Made by a program: the position numbers and the translations under genes. A stretch of 64,000 nucleotides of DNA from Sabethes cyaneus (taxonomy: Eukaryota > Arthropoda > Insecta > Diptera > Culicidae): assembly GCF_943734655.1 (NCBI RefSeq), contig NC_071353.1:149340043-149404042 (forward strand). Reading direction: 5' to 3'. The notes under the pieces are model-generated. The model did no database searches. It was not told the DNA's origin and worked only from the letters and a program-made list of their open reading frames with translations. Of the stretch, positions 33,621 to 44,532 are shown in pieces (the stretch's first letter is position 1; each line of letters begins with the position of its first letter).

Positions 33621-35390
33621 GTGTCATGCGACCCGTGCCGAGGGATGAATGGTGGAGGGGGTTCTAGAAATACTCAGCCGCTAACGGAGCCTGTGGAGTA
33701 CCAGGGCACCCTCCACAGTATTCTTACCCTTACTGCATTAAGCCGGTCACTGATGCAGCGGACCATCTTTTACCGAGCTACTCGTGGGATTCATATGGAG
33801 AGTCTAAATATAAATAAAACACAGGGCTCCGGCAGCCTGTCTCTGCCGGAAACGAAGAAGGAGGAGATGAGCATAGGGGAGGATCAGGAATTGAACGATG
33901 CGTTAGCAGAGGTTCCGTCTTGTTCCTCGTCTATTCTCAACACGCCGACTCGTTGTGAGTCGACGGATGATGAAAGCGACGGAATAACCGTCACAATCAG
34001 ATCTGGACCTAAAGCGGAAGGTCCAGCTGAGAATGAAATTCCGTGGAAACGGAACCTGACAAAAGCTCAGAAAAAGAAATTAAAGAGTTTGCTTGCCTCT
34101 GGGCTTCCTGCAAAGGAGGCACGGGAGCAAGTGTTAGCTCAATCTGCTTCTGTGTCAGGTAAAAGGCAACGAGGATCGGAGCTGCCTAGCAGCGGAGAAA
34201 AGCCGATCCCCAAAAAACAGAAGCGAATTCTAAATCCTAGAGAGCGAGTGGGACAGGTCGTGCGAAAGCAAACCACCCATCCCGCTCGAAGGGGGGGAAC
34301 AGGAGTGAGGTCGACGAGAGAAGCCCCCAAGCTTCCCTCGGACTCCACTACTGGTGTCTCCTACAGGGAGGCCGCAAGTCAGATCAGAGTTGGGATCCTC
34401 TCTGAGGACTATCCCAGCACTGAACTGAGTACTGCACAACTGGATTCGATACAAGATGCTCTACTAACAGCCATAGAGCAACAACGTAACGAGCAGGTTA
34501 AACCTAAGTTCTTTAACTGCTCGTATAAGTCCGGGTACCTGGTTCTTTCTTGTAAAGACCAGGAGACTTCGGAGTGGTTGAAGGAAGTGGTTCCTGGCTT
34601 ATCTCTATGGGAAGGATCAAGACTCGTTGCTCTGGATGCAAAGAACATTCCGCGTCCAGAAATCTATCATGCTTTCTTCCCACAAAGCGCGTCATTCGAT
34701 AACGAGAGAATCAGAGGACTCATAGAGAGTCAGAATGAGAATCTAGTTACTGACAAATGGCGAATTTTGCAGCGAACTAATCCCAATGGGAAACATGCGG
34801 ATTGGTCGCTAACAATTGATGAAGCTTCTAGGCGTCAACTCGTGAATAAAGACTTCATCATAAATTTTCGGTTCGGCGAAACCCGGCTGAAAAAAACAAC
34901 TCCGAGGCAACGTCAAATCACAAGTCAGCCTATGGAGGCACAAATTTCTGAGGCCAGTACTAGCGAAGTCAAAGTGAATCAAGGGTCCACTGGCGCTGTT
35001 CTCAAAACTCCAAGAATCCTAACAACCAGGGGATCCATGGAGCTACTGGAACCAAACAGGAGGTTCCACAGAATGCTCAAATGGCTCCCAACAGTGATTC
35101 TGGTAAAGAGAAGATTCATCGAGGTGAGTCTCCCATGCCCATGGATCTTGACAGTATGGCGGTGCCAGGGCCGAGTGGAACCAAAACAGTGGTCTCCACA
35201 AGTGGCCCAGGAAACTCCTGTAAGATCCGTGGAAAAAGCGAAACCACTCGAAGCCAGCCCCCCCCCTCGATTCAAACCGAGTTCGGGTACTGGCAGTAAG
35301 AAAACTGCCACCATGAGGTCTAAACCTCCAGGGAATCCGTCTCTCCCAAATGCTAGTGAGCGGAAAATTCACAAAAATGCAGAACACTAA
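33621..35390 (+). CDS. LINE ORF1 (gag-like, DUF4780-type)
   Basis: 589 codons, the RNA-binding/assembly protein of a LOA-like non-LTR retrotransposon. The N-terminal third is acidic/Ser-rich, then Lys-rich (KAQKKKLKSLLASGLPAKEA at ~residues 150-170, RKQTTHPARRGG at ~215). Residues ~240-360 resemble DUF4780, common in such ORF1s (SYREAASQIRVGIL..., YLVLSCKDQETSEWLKEVVP, ...IPRPEIYHAFFP). The last ~110 residues are Pro/Lys/Trp-rich and less typical, so a late frameshift is possible. The start used is the first Met of the frame; a shorter start near 33797 (MESLNINKTQ) is equally likely. It overlaps ORF2 by about 40 nt in another frame, as in other LINEs with coupled ORFs. Confidence 0.75.
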   Translation: MSCDPCRGMNGGGGSRNTQPLTEPVEYQGTLHSILTLTALSRSLMQRTIFYRATRGIHMESLNINKTQGSGSLSLPETKKEEMSIGEDQELNDALAEVPSCSSSILNTPTRCESTDDESDGITVTIRSGPKAEGPAENEIPWKRNLTKAQKKKLKSLLASGLPAKEAREQVLAQSASVSGKRQRGSELPSSGEKPIPKKQKRILNPRERVGQVVRKQTTHPARRGGTGVRSTREAPKLPSDSTTGVSYREAASQIRVGILSEDYPSTELSTAQLDSIQDALLTAIEQQRNEQVKPKFFNCSYKSGYLVLSCKDQETSEWLKEVVPGLSLWEGSRLVALDAKNIPRPEIYHAFFPQSASFDNERIRGLIESQNENLVTDKWRILQRTNPNGKHADWSLTIDEASRRQLVNKDFIINFRFGETRLKKTTPRQRQITSQPMEAQISEASTSEVKVNQGSTGAVLKTPRILTTRGSMELLEPNRRFHRMLKWLPTVILVKRRFIEVSLPCPWILTVWRCQGRVEPKQWSPQVAQETPVRSVEKAKPLEASPPPRFKPSSGTGSKKTATMRSKPPGNPSLPNASERKIHKNAEH

Positions 35391-37392
35391 GGTTCTGCAG
35401 ATAAACCTCCATCATGCGAAAGCTGCATCGGGCGTACTTTCCAGGAGGTTTATCAAAGATGCTGTGGACCTGGCCTTGATTCAAGAGCCCTGGGTCTACA
35501 AAGGAAGAATACAAGGTATTCAAACAAGAACATGTAAGTTATACTATGATGACAAGCATGACTCTCCGAGAGCTGCTGTCCTGGTTAATGCAAATATTAA
35601 TTGTTTTCCCATTACAGAGTTCATTAAACGAGACATCGTCGCGATCAGAGTTGAGGTACCAACCGCCAGGGGAAAATCCGATATTATCATAGCATCGGCC
35701 TATTTTCCTGGTGATTGTCCTGAGGCTCCCACTCAAGAGGTTGCGGCGTTTGTAAAATATTGCAGAGAAGTCAACAAAGACTTTATCATCGGCTGTGATG
35801 CCAACGCTCATCACACTCTGTGGGGAAGTACTGACATCAACAATCGAGGTGAGTGCCTTTTAGAATTTCTCTCGTCAAACAATATCGATATTGCTAATAG
35901 AGGCAATGAACCAACATTCATTAATGCTATCAGGGAGGAAGTCTTGGACCTGACCCTGTGCAGTTCAGTAATTTCAGAGAAAATACAGAACTGGCACGTG
36001 TCGGACGAAGCATCGCTGTCTGATCATAGGCCCATTATTTTTGAATGGGTGGGTGGCCTAGTGTCACAGGTCGCATATCGAGACCCTAGGAAAACCAACT
36101 GGGATCAGTATGCGCTTGAGCTCGAAACGAAAAACCTCACTACAAGAATTAGGTCGGTTCAACAACTTGAGTCGGCCTCAAAGGTCTTAAACCAAACGAT
36201 AGTCTCTGCTTATAACAGTAATTGTCCACTTAAAAGGGTTACTTCAACTAGGAATGTCCCCTGGTGGAACAGAAGGCTCGAACGGCTTCGCAAAATGGCG
36301 CGAAAACTGTTCAATAGAGCAAAGATTACTTCGGACTGGACTCAATATAGGAGAGCTCTAACCGAATATAGCAAAGAACTAAGACGATCAAAAAGGAAAT
36401 CTTGGGTACACAATTGTGAAAGCATTGAAAGTACTCCAATTGTGGCAAGACTTAACAAGACTCTTGCTAAGGATCATTCAAACGGACTCGGTACTCTCAA
36501 GAAAGATGACGGTTCGTTCACAAAATCTCCGACTGAAGTACTAGACTTAATGATGGGGACTCACTTTCCGGGATCTTCCTCAGTTCATGCTGCTGCCAGC
36601 TCGGACTTTGATTGTGACATAGGATGTTCTCAAAGAATCTCTTCGGGATCTGAGAGAACAAAAGAAATTGCAACCAGAGTCGCAGGGATGGCTTTCACTA
36701 GGGCTAGGATGGAAAACGCAGTGAGATACTTTCAACCTTTTAAATCGGCAGGTGCAGATGGGATTTTCCTAGCGCAGATTCAAAATGGAGAATCAGCGCT
36801 AATTCCATCTCTAATCGAGATTTTTAAGGCAAGTCTGATACTAAATCATATTCCGTCTACATGGAGATTGGTAAAAGTTGTATTTATACCAAAACCAGGA
36901 AAACGTGACAAATCACATCCAAAAGCCTTCAGACCAATTAGTTTATCATCAGTATTGTTGAAAATTATGGAGAAGGTATTATATGAATACATTAAGTCTG
37001 AATACATGCTCAGATATCCATTATCGAAACACCAGTTTGCTTACCAAGCTGGGAAATCTACAACCACAGCACTACACACGCTCGTGACAAAAATTGAAAA
37101 GTCTCTTTCAACGAAAGAAACAGCATTAGGCGCGTTTCTCGACATCGAAGGGGCGTTTGATAATGCTTCTCATTTATCAATGGTAAATGCGATGAAGAAA
37201 AGACAGTTTGATAACTGTATAGTCGAATGGATCCACAGTATGCTTACACATAGGCAAATCACCTCGGAGCTAGGAGGGCTCTCAACAACGGTGACTGCAA
37301 CCAAAGGTTGCCCACAAGGAGGGGTTCTTTCACCCCTTCTTTGGTCATTAGTAGTTGATGATCTTCTGAGAAGCTTAGAGGCAAAAGGTTTC

Positions 37393-37626
37393 TTTTGTAA
37401 CCGTGGACGAGGTGATAAAATATCGAGTAAAACTCATGTAGTTAACGGTTACAAATAAAATATAATTACTTAGATATTTAAAACGTGTTCTCACATTAAC
37501 TGTGTCGAATGGAATAGTGATGATTATTTCTAACGCTGTCACAGTGACATCAACCGAGTGACAGACGGAACTGTCGCTGGAGAGCCCTGGTGGCGAATCT
37601 GTTTAGGGTTGCCAGTTGACCCAACA
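37393..37626 (-). repeat. LTR (234 bp) of the intact gypsy element
   Basis: Matches 42136-42314 except for a ~55-bp extra segment at about 37456-37510 (AT-rich, starting after 'ggttacaa'). Confidence 0.9.
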
Positions 37627-37634
37627 TCTCCCTC

Positions 37635-40600
37635 CTAGTACCGAAGGTACGGCTGGAACCGTTGCGGTGGTCTTCTGGTTCGAGAAGAGCGCCGAGGTAG
37701 TTGTAGTGCCGGTGAGCTATCAGCCGCAGACTCGAAAGCCGTCGATGGTGAAGACGCTGATGTTGAAAGGCCACTTGCAGGTGTAGCGGGTGATGCTGGA
37801 ACTATCGTGGACCGTGATTGCTCCAGGACTTCCGTTTCTGACAATCGGGTTGCCTGGGGTGTTGCTAATGCTGGCATAGGTAGTTTCCACTCGTCGAGCA
37901 AGATGCTGAGTGGAAGACGTTGTTTCGCCTGCGCCTTCGTTGTTATTTTAGGAGCAACTCGTTGTCTGAGCTGGTTGAGATGTGATCTGACCAGCTTCCC
38001 GTTGTCCATCCAGATGTTGTACATCACTGTGCCGATCCTCTCTACTACCGTTCCAGGGAGCCACGACCACTTATTATTGGCATAAATTTTAGCATATACG
38101 GAATCCTTTGGATTGAACGACCGTGCTTTGGAAGAACCCTGGCGGTTCAGTTGCGGTTCAGGAATTGACGGTGGTCGTAGAAGATCTAACGATGTTCTTA
38201 GCGGACGATTGTACATCGCCTCTGCTGGTGACTTCCCACCTGGAACGTTGGGATTTGGTGTGGAACGGTAAGTCAGAAGGAAAATGTCCAGCGCAAGCTT
38301 GTCCGAACCTTCTCCCTCCTGAATTTTCTTAACTGCCCTTTTGAAGGTGTCCACAAATCGTTCGGCTTGACCGTTCGATTGTGGATGAAAAGGAGCCGTT
38401 GTCATATGACGAATGCCGTTTTCGCAGCAGAACTCGCTGAATTCCGCACTTTTGAATTGCGTACCGTTGTCTGTCACGAGAAGCTCCGGCATCCCCTTGT
38501 TGGCGAACAGCGTGCGCATGAGGTTGATTGTAACCTTTGAAGTTATCTGACGAGTGGGGAAAATTTCCGGCCACTTGGTGTGCGCATCAATGATGAGAAG
38601 GTAATATTCTCCGTCCAAGGGGCCCGCAAAATCGGCATGAACTCGCTGCCAAGGAGCCGTCGTGGGATACCATCTCTCCGGTTCTGCCTTCGGTGGAGAC
38701 CGTGCTGCAGCCGCACAGTGTCGACAACCCTTGACGAAACTCACGATCTCGTCGTCCATTCCTGGCCAGTACACGAAGCTACGTGCGATGGCCTTCATTC
38801 GCTGTATGCCAGGATGGCCCTTGTGTAGCTGGTTGAGACACCGCCTGCGGAAAGTGGTCGGTATTACCAGTCTGTCGCCGAACATCACACTGCCTTGAAC
38901 TACCGACAGGGCCTCCTGACGGTTGAAGAACCGAATCATCTCCGGATCGCTGATTTCGGATTTAGATTTGGGCCAACCATCACGAATGAAACGGTGAACT
39001 TTCCGAAGCAACGGGTCAGATGCCGTCGCTTTTTCAATCATACTGAAACTGAGGGGCAGTTGATTAGTACTATCTACAGCTACTGACCTCAACTCTTCCT
39101 CTAAGATGGTACAGGCAACGATGACATCTTCATCTGGTTTGGTGTGCTGATCGATGAGCCGCGACAACACGTCAGCATTGCCGAATTTATTGGTCGAGAC
39201 GTGCTCAATCGAGAAGTCGTACGAGAGGAGTGATAAAGCCCACCGCTGGAGGCGATTTGCAGTGTAGATCGGAATCCCCTTTTTGGACCCGAAAATCCTC
39301 AGCAGTGGCGCATGGTCGGTTTGAAGCCGGAACCGTCTCCCGAAAATGAATTTATGGAATTTCGTAACTGCGTAGATTATTGCCAGTCCTTCCCGATCGA
39401 TTTGAGAATAGCGCTGCTCCACCGGTGTGAGTGCCCGAGAAGCATGCTGAATCACCTTCACGTGGCCATCAGGATACTTGTGGCTGATTGTTGCCCCGAT
39501 GCCGATGGATGATGCATCTGCCGCAACAATGATCTCTTGCTTGGGATCATAATGTGCTAGAAGCAGCTCGGATGACAGAATCTGTTTGAATTTGTCAAAC
39601 GCCTGTTGACATTCGCGTGTCCATACGAACGTAGAGGTGTTTTTGAGGAGCTGGTCTAGCGGGAACCTGAGAGATCGCATATTCGGAACGAATTTCCCGT
39701 AGTAATTGATGGCTCCTAGGAATGAGCGAACTCCCGTGATGTCTTTCGGTGGTGGCATGTTCTCGATTGCTTTAATCTTTGCCGGATCTGGCCTGAGGCC
39801 ATGACGATCTAACAGATGACCCAAATACCGGATTTGCTGTTGACCGAAAGAGCATTTTTCCGGACGTATTGTGAATCCGAACTCTTCGATTCGCTGTAGC
39901 ACTGCTAGAAGATTGCGCTTATGTTCGGCAGCGTCTTTGCCACCCACGATGACGTCGTCGATGTAGCCTGCGGTACATGGAAGACCTGCCAACATTGTAT
40001 CCATCAACTGCTGGAAAGCGCCTGGCGCAGTTTTAACTCCAGGGGGTAGCCTGTTGTACTGATACAGGCCACGATGAGTGTTAATGGTGAGTAGGTGTCG
40101 GCAGCTTTCATCCACTTCCATCTGAAGGAAAGCGTCTGATAAGTCAATCTGACTAAATACAGTGCAATTAGACAATTTCGAGATAATGTCTTGCGGTAAT
40201 GGAAGAGGGTACTGGTGTGATTGAAGACGATCGTTTAACCCAGTCGAATAGTCGCCGCAAATGCGGACGTTCCCGTTGGCCTTCCGCACTACGACGATTG
40301 GAGCTGCCCACTCGGAATACTCCACAGGCGAAATGATCTGTAGACGTTCCAGACGATTGAGCTCTTCCTCTACCGTTGGCAACATAGCATACGAGACAGG
40401 CCGTTTCGGGCGGAAAACAGGCGAACAAGCTTCTTTCAGCGAAAGATGAATTTTGGATTTGGAGCAGAGCCCCAGTGTGCTGCTGAATAGTTTCGGGTAC
40501 GCCTTCTGCAGGAAAGCAACATCGACGCTAGTACCACCGACGAAATTACAAAATTTATTCATCGGCAATGACCAAAGCTGAAACTTGTCGATGAGATCGA

Positions 40601-42038
40601 TACCAAGGAGATTTATTGGATGCCTTGAAACGAAAATTCGACCGCTGTGCGTCGTATCGTTGATTTCGACATCGGTGACAAACTCGCACTGTAAATCCAA
40701 CTGCTCTCCCGACGCTGACTTGGCCGTTTGGCTCGCTGGTACACTTGCTGGCTGACCGATTCTTTTCCACACTCGGTCGGACACGATGGTTATATCCGAT
40801 GCTGTGTCAAGCTGCAACCGTACTATGGTGCCATTGAGTTTGACTTGTACGTATCTACGCTGGCACTCGACGCTGCTGACCGATGCAGTGACGGTCTTGG
40901 TATAGAAACGACGTGGTTGTTTTGATGGCTTACTGGATCGCTTTGCACTCGAACAATATCCTTCCTTGTGACCAAACTGGTTGCAGTTGGCACACCTGTG
41001 ACTCTTGAAACTGCAGTACTTTGAAAAGTGCATCGCACCACAGTTCCAGCAAGGAGTAGCTGGAGTTGTCCTTCCTCCCTCTGGTGTAGATGGCTTCTGT
41101 GGTTCTCTGGGCCGCTTCCTAAACGGCTTACGGTGCTGCGGATTTCCTTTGATAGCTTGAACCTGACCGACGGGCTCTTCGATCATCGCTGTGTCGCTTT
41201 TTAAGTTGATAATTCTCTGGCATTCCTCCATCAGAGCTTCAAGGGTGACGTCGTTGTTGTCTTCTATTTTTGTAAGCAACCTGGTGCGTACCTCCGCATC
41301 GCACTCTGATTTCATACCGCACACGAACATTAAACATTTAAAATGTTGTTCTGAGAGCTTGGATAGCTCAAACTCAACGCACATTTTATTGACACGACAG
41401 GCAAAAGAAACATAATCCTCTGTCGCTGCCTTGCTGACGGTGAGGGTGCTGTAACGTTTCTTGACGGTGGACTCCTTCGTGCCGAAAAGTCCCTTCAACT
41501 TCGACACCGTATCTTGGAAGGTAAAATCCTTCGGAGCACTGGGTAAAATATAGCTGACATACCTGTAGTGCTCGTTTGTGCCCAACCGCCGAAGAAGTAA
41601 CCTCACTTTTGCTTCGTCGTCGATCCTTTCAGCATCTTTCGCAAAAAGATCTTCGTATCTGGCATACCACGCAGCGAATGTGATTTGATTTTCCGGGTCG
41701 TACTGGAACTCTCTGATATTCCCAGCCAACGAGTCCAAAATCACTTCCGGATTGGGGGGAACAGTAACTTGAATTGCTGACATGGCATTCCGGAACACGT
41801 GTTCTTGCTGCTGCAGGAATCCTTGCTGCTGTTGTGCAGATTCACGATGCTGCTGGAGGAGCTGGTTGGTGACGGCCTGCTGCTGTTGGAGTTGTTGCAA
41901 AATTTGCATGATGATGACATCCGTGCGAGCCTGATGTGGAGGGCTCATTTGCATAGGCTGTTGCTGTTGCACTCCAGGAGGAATCTGCTGCTGTGTCCGG
42001 TGGTGACCATTTTGCTGCTGATGCAGGTTAGGTTCCAT
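37635..42038 (-). CDS. Gag-pol polyprotein of Ty3/gypsy element
   Basis: One uninterrupted 1467-codon frame. The N-terminus is Gln-rich (residues ~1-80), followed by gag (SLAGNIREFQYDPE ~108). Zinc knuckles CWNCGAMHFSKYC and CANCNQFGHKEGYC lie at ~328-370. The aspartic protease has QLDTASDITIVS (~409). Reverse transcriptase has SQIDLSDAFLQMEV and the catalytic YIDDVIVG (~690); RNase H has ADASSIGIGATI (~840). Integrase has an HHCC finger (HKGHPGIQ...CRHC, ~1045-1080) and a DDE core (HADFAGPL ~1133, VTDNGTQFKS ~1186, HPQSNGQAERFVDTFKRAVK ~1215). A Ser/Thr/Pro-rich tail with ...PRRSSRTRRPPQRF closes it. Gag and pol share a single frame, as in Mag-like gypsy lineages; lineage is tentative. No env-like frame is present. 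It could encode everything needed to move, although the LTR size difference may matter. Confidence 0.92.
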   Translation of the reverse strand: MEPNLHQQQNGHHRTQQQIPPGVQQQQPMQMSPPHQARTDVIIMQILQQLQQQQAVTNQLLQQHRESAQQQQGFLQQQEHVFRNAMSAIQVTVPPNPEVILDSLAGNIREFQYDPENQITFAAWYARYEDLFAKDAERIDDEAKVRLLLRRLGTNEHYRYVSYILPSAPKDFTFQDTVSKLKGLFGTKESTVKKRYSTLTVSKAATEDYVSFACRVNKMCVEFELSKLSEQHFKCLMFVCGMKSECDAEVRTRLLTKIEDNNDVTLEALMEECQRIINLKSDTAMIEEPVGQVQAIKGNPQHRKPFRKRPREPQKPSTPEGGRTTPATPCWNCGAMHFSKYCSFKSHRCANCNQFGHKEGYCSSAKRSSKPSKQPRRFYTKTVTASVSSVECQRRYVQVKLNGTIVRLQLDTASDITIVSDRVWKRIGQPASVPASQTAKSASGEQLDLQCEFVTDVEINDTTHSGRIFVSRHPINLLGIDLIDKFQLWSLPMNKFCNFVGGTSVDVAFLQKAYPKLFSSTLGLCSKSKIHLSLKEACSPVFRPKRPVSYAMLPTVEEELNRLERLQIISPVEYSEWAAPIVVVRKANGNVRICGDYSTGLNDRLQSHQYPLPLPQDIISKLSNCTVFSQIDLSDAFLQMEVDESCRHLLTINTHRGLYQYNRLPPGVKTAPGAFQQLMDTMLAGLPCTAGYIDDVIVGGKDAAEHKRNLLAVLQRIEEFGFTIRPEKCSFGQQQIRYLGHLLDRHGLRPDPAKIKAIENMPPPKDITGVRSFLGAINYYGKFVPNMRSLRFPLDQLLKNTSTFVWTRECQQAFDKFKQILSSELLLAHYDPKQEIIVAADASSIGIGATISHKYPDGHVKVIQHASRALTPVEQRYSQIDREGLAIIYAVTKFHKFIFGRRFRLQTDHAPLLRIFGSKKGIPIYTANRLQRWALSLLSYDFSIEHVSTNKFGNADVLSRLIDQHTKPDEDVIVACTILEEELRSVAVDSTNQLPLSFSMIEKATASDPLLRKVHRFIRDGWPKSKSEISDPEMIRFFNRQEALSVVQGSVMFGDRLVIPTTFRRRCLNQLHKGHPGIQRMKAIARSFVYWPGMDDEIVSFVKGCRHCAAAARSPPKAEPERWYPTTAPWQRVHADFAGPLDGEYYLLIIDAHTKWPEIFPTRQITSKVTINLMRTLFANKGMPELLVTDNGTQFKSAEFSEFCCENGIRHMTTAPFHPQSNGQAERFVDTFKRAVKKIQEGEGSDKLALDIFLLTYRSTPNPNVPGGKSPAEAMYNRPLRTSLDLLRPPSIPEPQLNRQGSSKARSFNPKDSVYAKIYANNKWSWLPGTVVERIGTVMYNIWMDNGKLVRSHLNQLRQRVAPKITTKAQAKQRLPLSILLDEWKLPMPALATPQATRLSETEVLEQSRSTIVPASPATPASGLSTSASSPSTAFESAADSSPALQLPRRSSRTRRPPQRFQPYLRY

Positions 42039-42135
42039 TGTGCGGTACGGTGTGGTTATTCAGATCGCGTTAATCGCACGAAAAACATTCGAAGACTCGC
42101 GAAATTAACGAAGTCACTCGCGAAATCGTCGCCAC

Positions 42136-42314
42136 TTTTGTAACCGTGGACGAGGTGATAAAATATCGAGTAAAACTCATGTAGTTAACGGTTACAATGG
42201 AATAGTGATGATTATTTCTAACGCTGTCACAGTGACATCAACCGAGTGACAGACGGAACTGTCGCTGGAGAGCCCTGGTGGCGAATCTGTTTAGGGTTGC
42301 CAGTTGACCCAACA
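42136..42314 (-). repeat. LTR (179 bp) of the intact gypsy element
   Basis: 5' LTR in element orientation. It lacks the ~55-bp segment seen in the other LTR; the junction has 'aat' microhomology, suggesting a deletion here. Confidence 0.9.
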
Positions 42315-43998
42315 GTTTCGAAGTTGTGGGCTTTGCTGATGATTTAGTCATCATGGTTCGTGGAAAATTCGACGACGTGATATCGGATAGAATGCAAAGG
42401 GCCTTAAACCTTACACTATCTTGGTGTAGTAAAGAAGGCCTGGGCATTAATCCTTCAAAAACAACCATTGTTCCTTTCACTAGGAAGAGAAAACTGAAGT
42501 TACAGTCTCTGCACCTTGGGAAAGAAGAAATTAAATGTAGCGTCTCAGTTAAATATCTGGGAGTAATCCTAGACGCTAAATTATCTTGGAACGCACACTT
42601 AGATTCAATAATCAGCAAGGCAAACACTGCGCTATGGGTATGTTCAAAAATGTTGGGAAAAACATGGGGCCTCAAACCAAAAATGGTGTTGTGGGTCTAC
42701 ACCGCCATTGTGAGACCTAGGATAGCTTATGCTTCGTTGGTATGGTGGCCAAAAACTTCAGAAGCCACGGCTATTAAAAAGTTAAACAAACTTCAACGAT
42801 CAGCATGCATGGCCATAACCGGAGCAATGAAAAGCACACCTTCGAAGGCTCTAGAAGCTATTCTCCACCTGCTACCTCTGAATCAACACGTTCAGTTAGA
42901 GGCTAAGAAAAGCGCCCTAACACTTAAACGATGGAAAACAATACTCGACGGGGATAAAATCGGACACTTGAGTATCCTAAAACTTCTACCTGTTGGCCCA
43001 GTTGCGGAAATGAACAGTGATTGGATGGAAGCTAGAACCAACTACGACATCCCATACACGGTGAACGAACCATCACGTTCGGTCTGGGACGAGCGGGGAC
43101 CTAGCGTCCGCAGTGGTTCAATCAAGTTCTATACCGACGGATCAAAGGTGGGAGTCAAAACGGGTGCTGGAGTGTACGGCCCCAGAACTAGAATATCTAT
43201 AGCAATGGGAGATTGGCCAACAGTTTTCCAGGCTGAGATAGCAGCTATAATAGAATGTGCAAACGTCTGTCTCAAAAGGAAATACAGACATGCCAATATC
43301 TGCATTTTCTCTGACAGTCAAGCGGCACTAAAAGCGCTTAAAGCTTTTAAGTGTTTCTCAAAACTTGTCTGGGATTGCATTTGTCTCTTACGGCAACTGA
43401 GCCAGGTAAACTCGGTAAACCTGTACTGGGTCCCTGGTCATTGCGGAATAGATGGAAATGAAGTCGCAGACGAACTAGCCAAATGTGGTTCTAACTCTCC
43501 ATTCACAGGTCCGGATCCATTCTGCGGTATCTCGGACTGTGTGATGAAGAGTGGGTTGAAACAATGGGAGAGCCGAATGATTATGGCCAATTGGATGGCT
43601 GTACAGTCGCTCAAACAATCAAAGAAATTTATAATACCTAGTATTAAGGTTACTCAGAAGCTGCTGAGTCTCAATAAGAGAGATCTCAGCACGTTTACCG
43701 GTCTGGTGTGACAGGACATTGCCCGAGTAAATATCATCTTCGGAATCTCGGTTTCGTGCAAGATGTTATTTGTCGCCTGTGTAATACCGAGAGCGAAACC
43801 TCGGAACACTTACTCTGCAATTGTGGAGCACTAATAGGACGCAGACTGCAGTATCTCAAAAAGGCCCTACTAGAGCCTAGGGAGATTTGGTTTGCGTCGC
43901 CGATCAGGATTATAAGGTTTATAAACCAAGTCATCCCTGATTGGCACCAGACTCGCTCAAGCTGCCAGCCTACCACTTCCTCAATAAGTGATAGGTAA

Positions 43999-44293
43999 GC
44001 CTGAAGCGTACAGCAAAAGAAACAATTGGGCATACCACAATAGTTCAAAATAATGGACGCAGTGGTGAGAGTACCCAACAGAAGAAGATTATAAGAATTT
44101 CCGAAACGAAAAGAGATCCTATTTCGAATCCTATCATCCTATTGCTTTTGTTTCTTTACTTTCCACTCGGATGTGATGAAAATACTTGTTTTATTTACAT
44201 TTTTTTTGATGAAATATACTCTGTTTGCTCTAAGAAAAATCATGAAGAAATTGATTCATCCAAATACTCCTTGTCGCTTACCGAGTCAAAATC
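43999..44293 (+). other. LINE 3'UTR and intronic remainder before the young gypsy copy
   Basis: About 44000-44095 is probably the LINE 3' end (no clear poly(A)). 44100-44293 is AT-rich and continues, across the gypsy insertion, into the polypyrimidine tract at 47070-47101. No ORF of interest. Confidence 0.4.
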
Positions 44294-44532
44294 TGTTACG
44301 TTAGTGGCCTTTCGGTGCAATAATGTAGCCACTAACTGACTAACATAAAATATTTATTAAAATATAAAATAGTATAATTACATGACGCGTGTGAGTCGTA
44401 TGAGACTGATGATTAGACTGAGCTCGACCTCTGATCGCCGATACCCATGATGACGTCTATTGCAGCTGACAGGTATGTCAACTGATGAGCCAATGTGATG
44501 AAAGTATCGGTGAGCGGAGGGGCCATACAACA
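44294..44532 (-). repeat. LTR of the young gypsy element
   Basis: 239 bp, identical by eye to 46824-47062; preceded by TSD AAATC. Confidence 0.92.

Larger units (their letters stand above)
37393..42314 (-). mobile_element. Intact-ORF Ty3/gypsy retrotransposon inserted in LINE ORF2
   Basis: LTRs 37393-37626 (234 bp) and 42136-42314 (179 bp) both run ttttgtaaccgtgg...gacccaaca. They differ by a ~55-bp segment present only in the left copy. The TSD GTTTC flanks the element (37388-37392, 42315-42319). The PBS TGGCGACGATTTCG lies 1 nt inside the right LTR on the minus strand. The polypurine tract (ggtactaggagggaga, read on minus) abuts the left LTR. Removing the element with one TSD restores the LINE reading frame exactly. 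Confidence 0.9.
35350..43998 (+). pseudogene. LINE ORF2 (endonuclease-RT-RNase H), split by a gypsy insertion
   Basis: Segment 1, 35350-37392: AP-endonuclease (LQINLHHAKAAS, LIQEPWVYKG, GCDANAHHTLWGS, SDHRPIIFEW), then RT fingers and palm (FRPISLSSVLLKIMEKVL, AYQAGKSTTTAL, FLDIEGAFDNASH, GCPQGGVLSPLLWSLVVDD). The gypsy element at 37393-42314 interrupts it just before the catalytic box. Segment 2, 42320-43711: GFADDLVIMV (42326-), then RNase H (KFYTDGSK, FSDSQAALKAL, WVPGHCGIDGNEVADELA). A 2-bp duplication (ggtgtg) near 43708 throws the last ~95 residues, with the CRLCNTESETSEHLLCNC zinc motif, into another frame (43708-43998). EN, RT and RNase H residues look intact, so before the insertion this copy may have been near-functional. 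The clade (LOA) is inferred from domain order and EN motif style. Confidence 0.85.
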
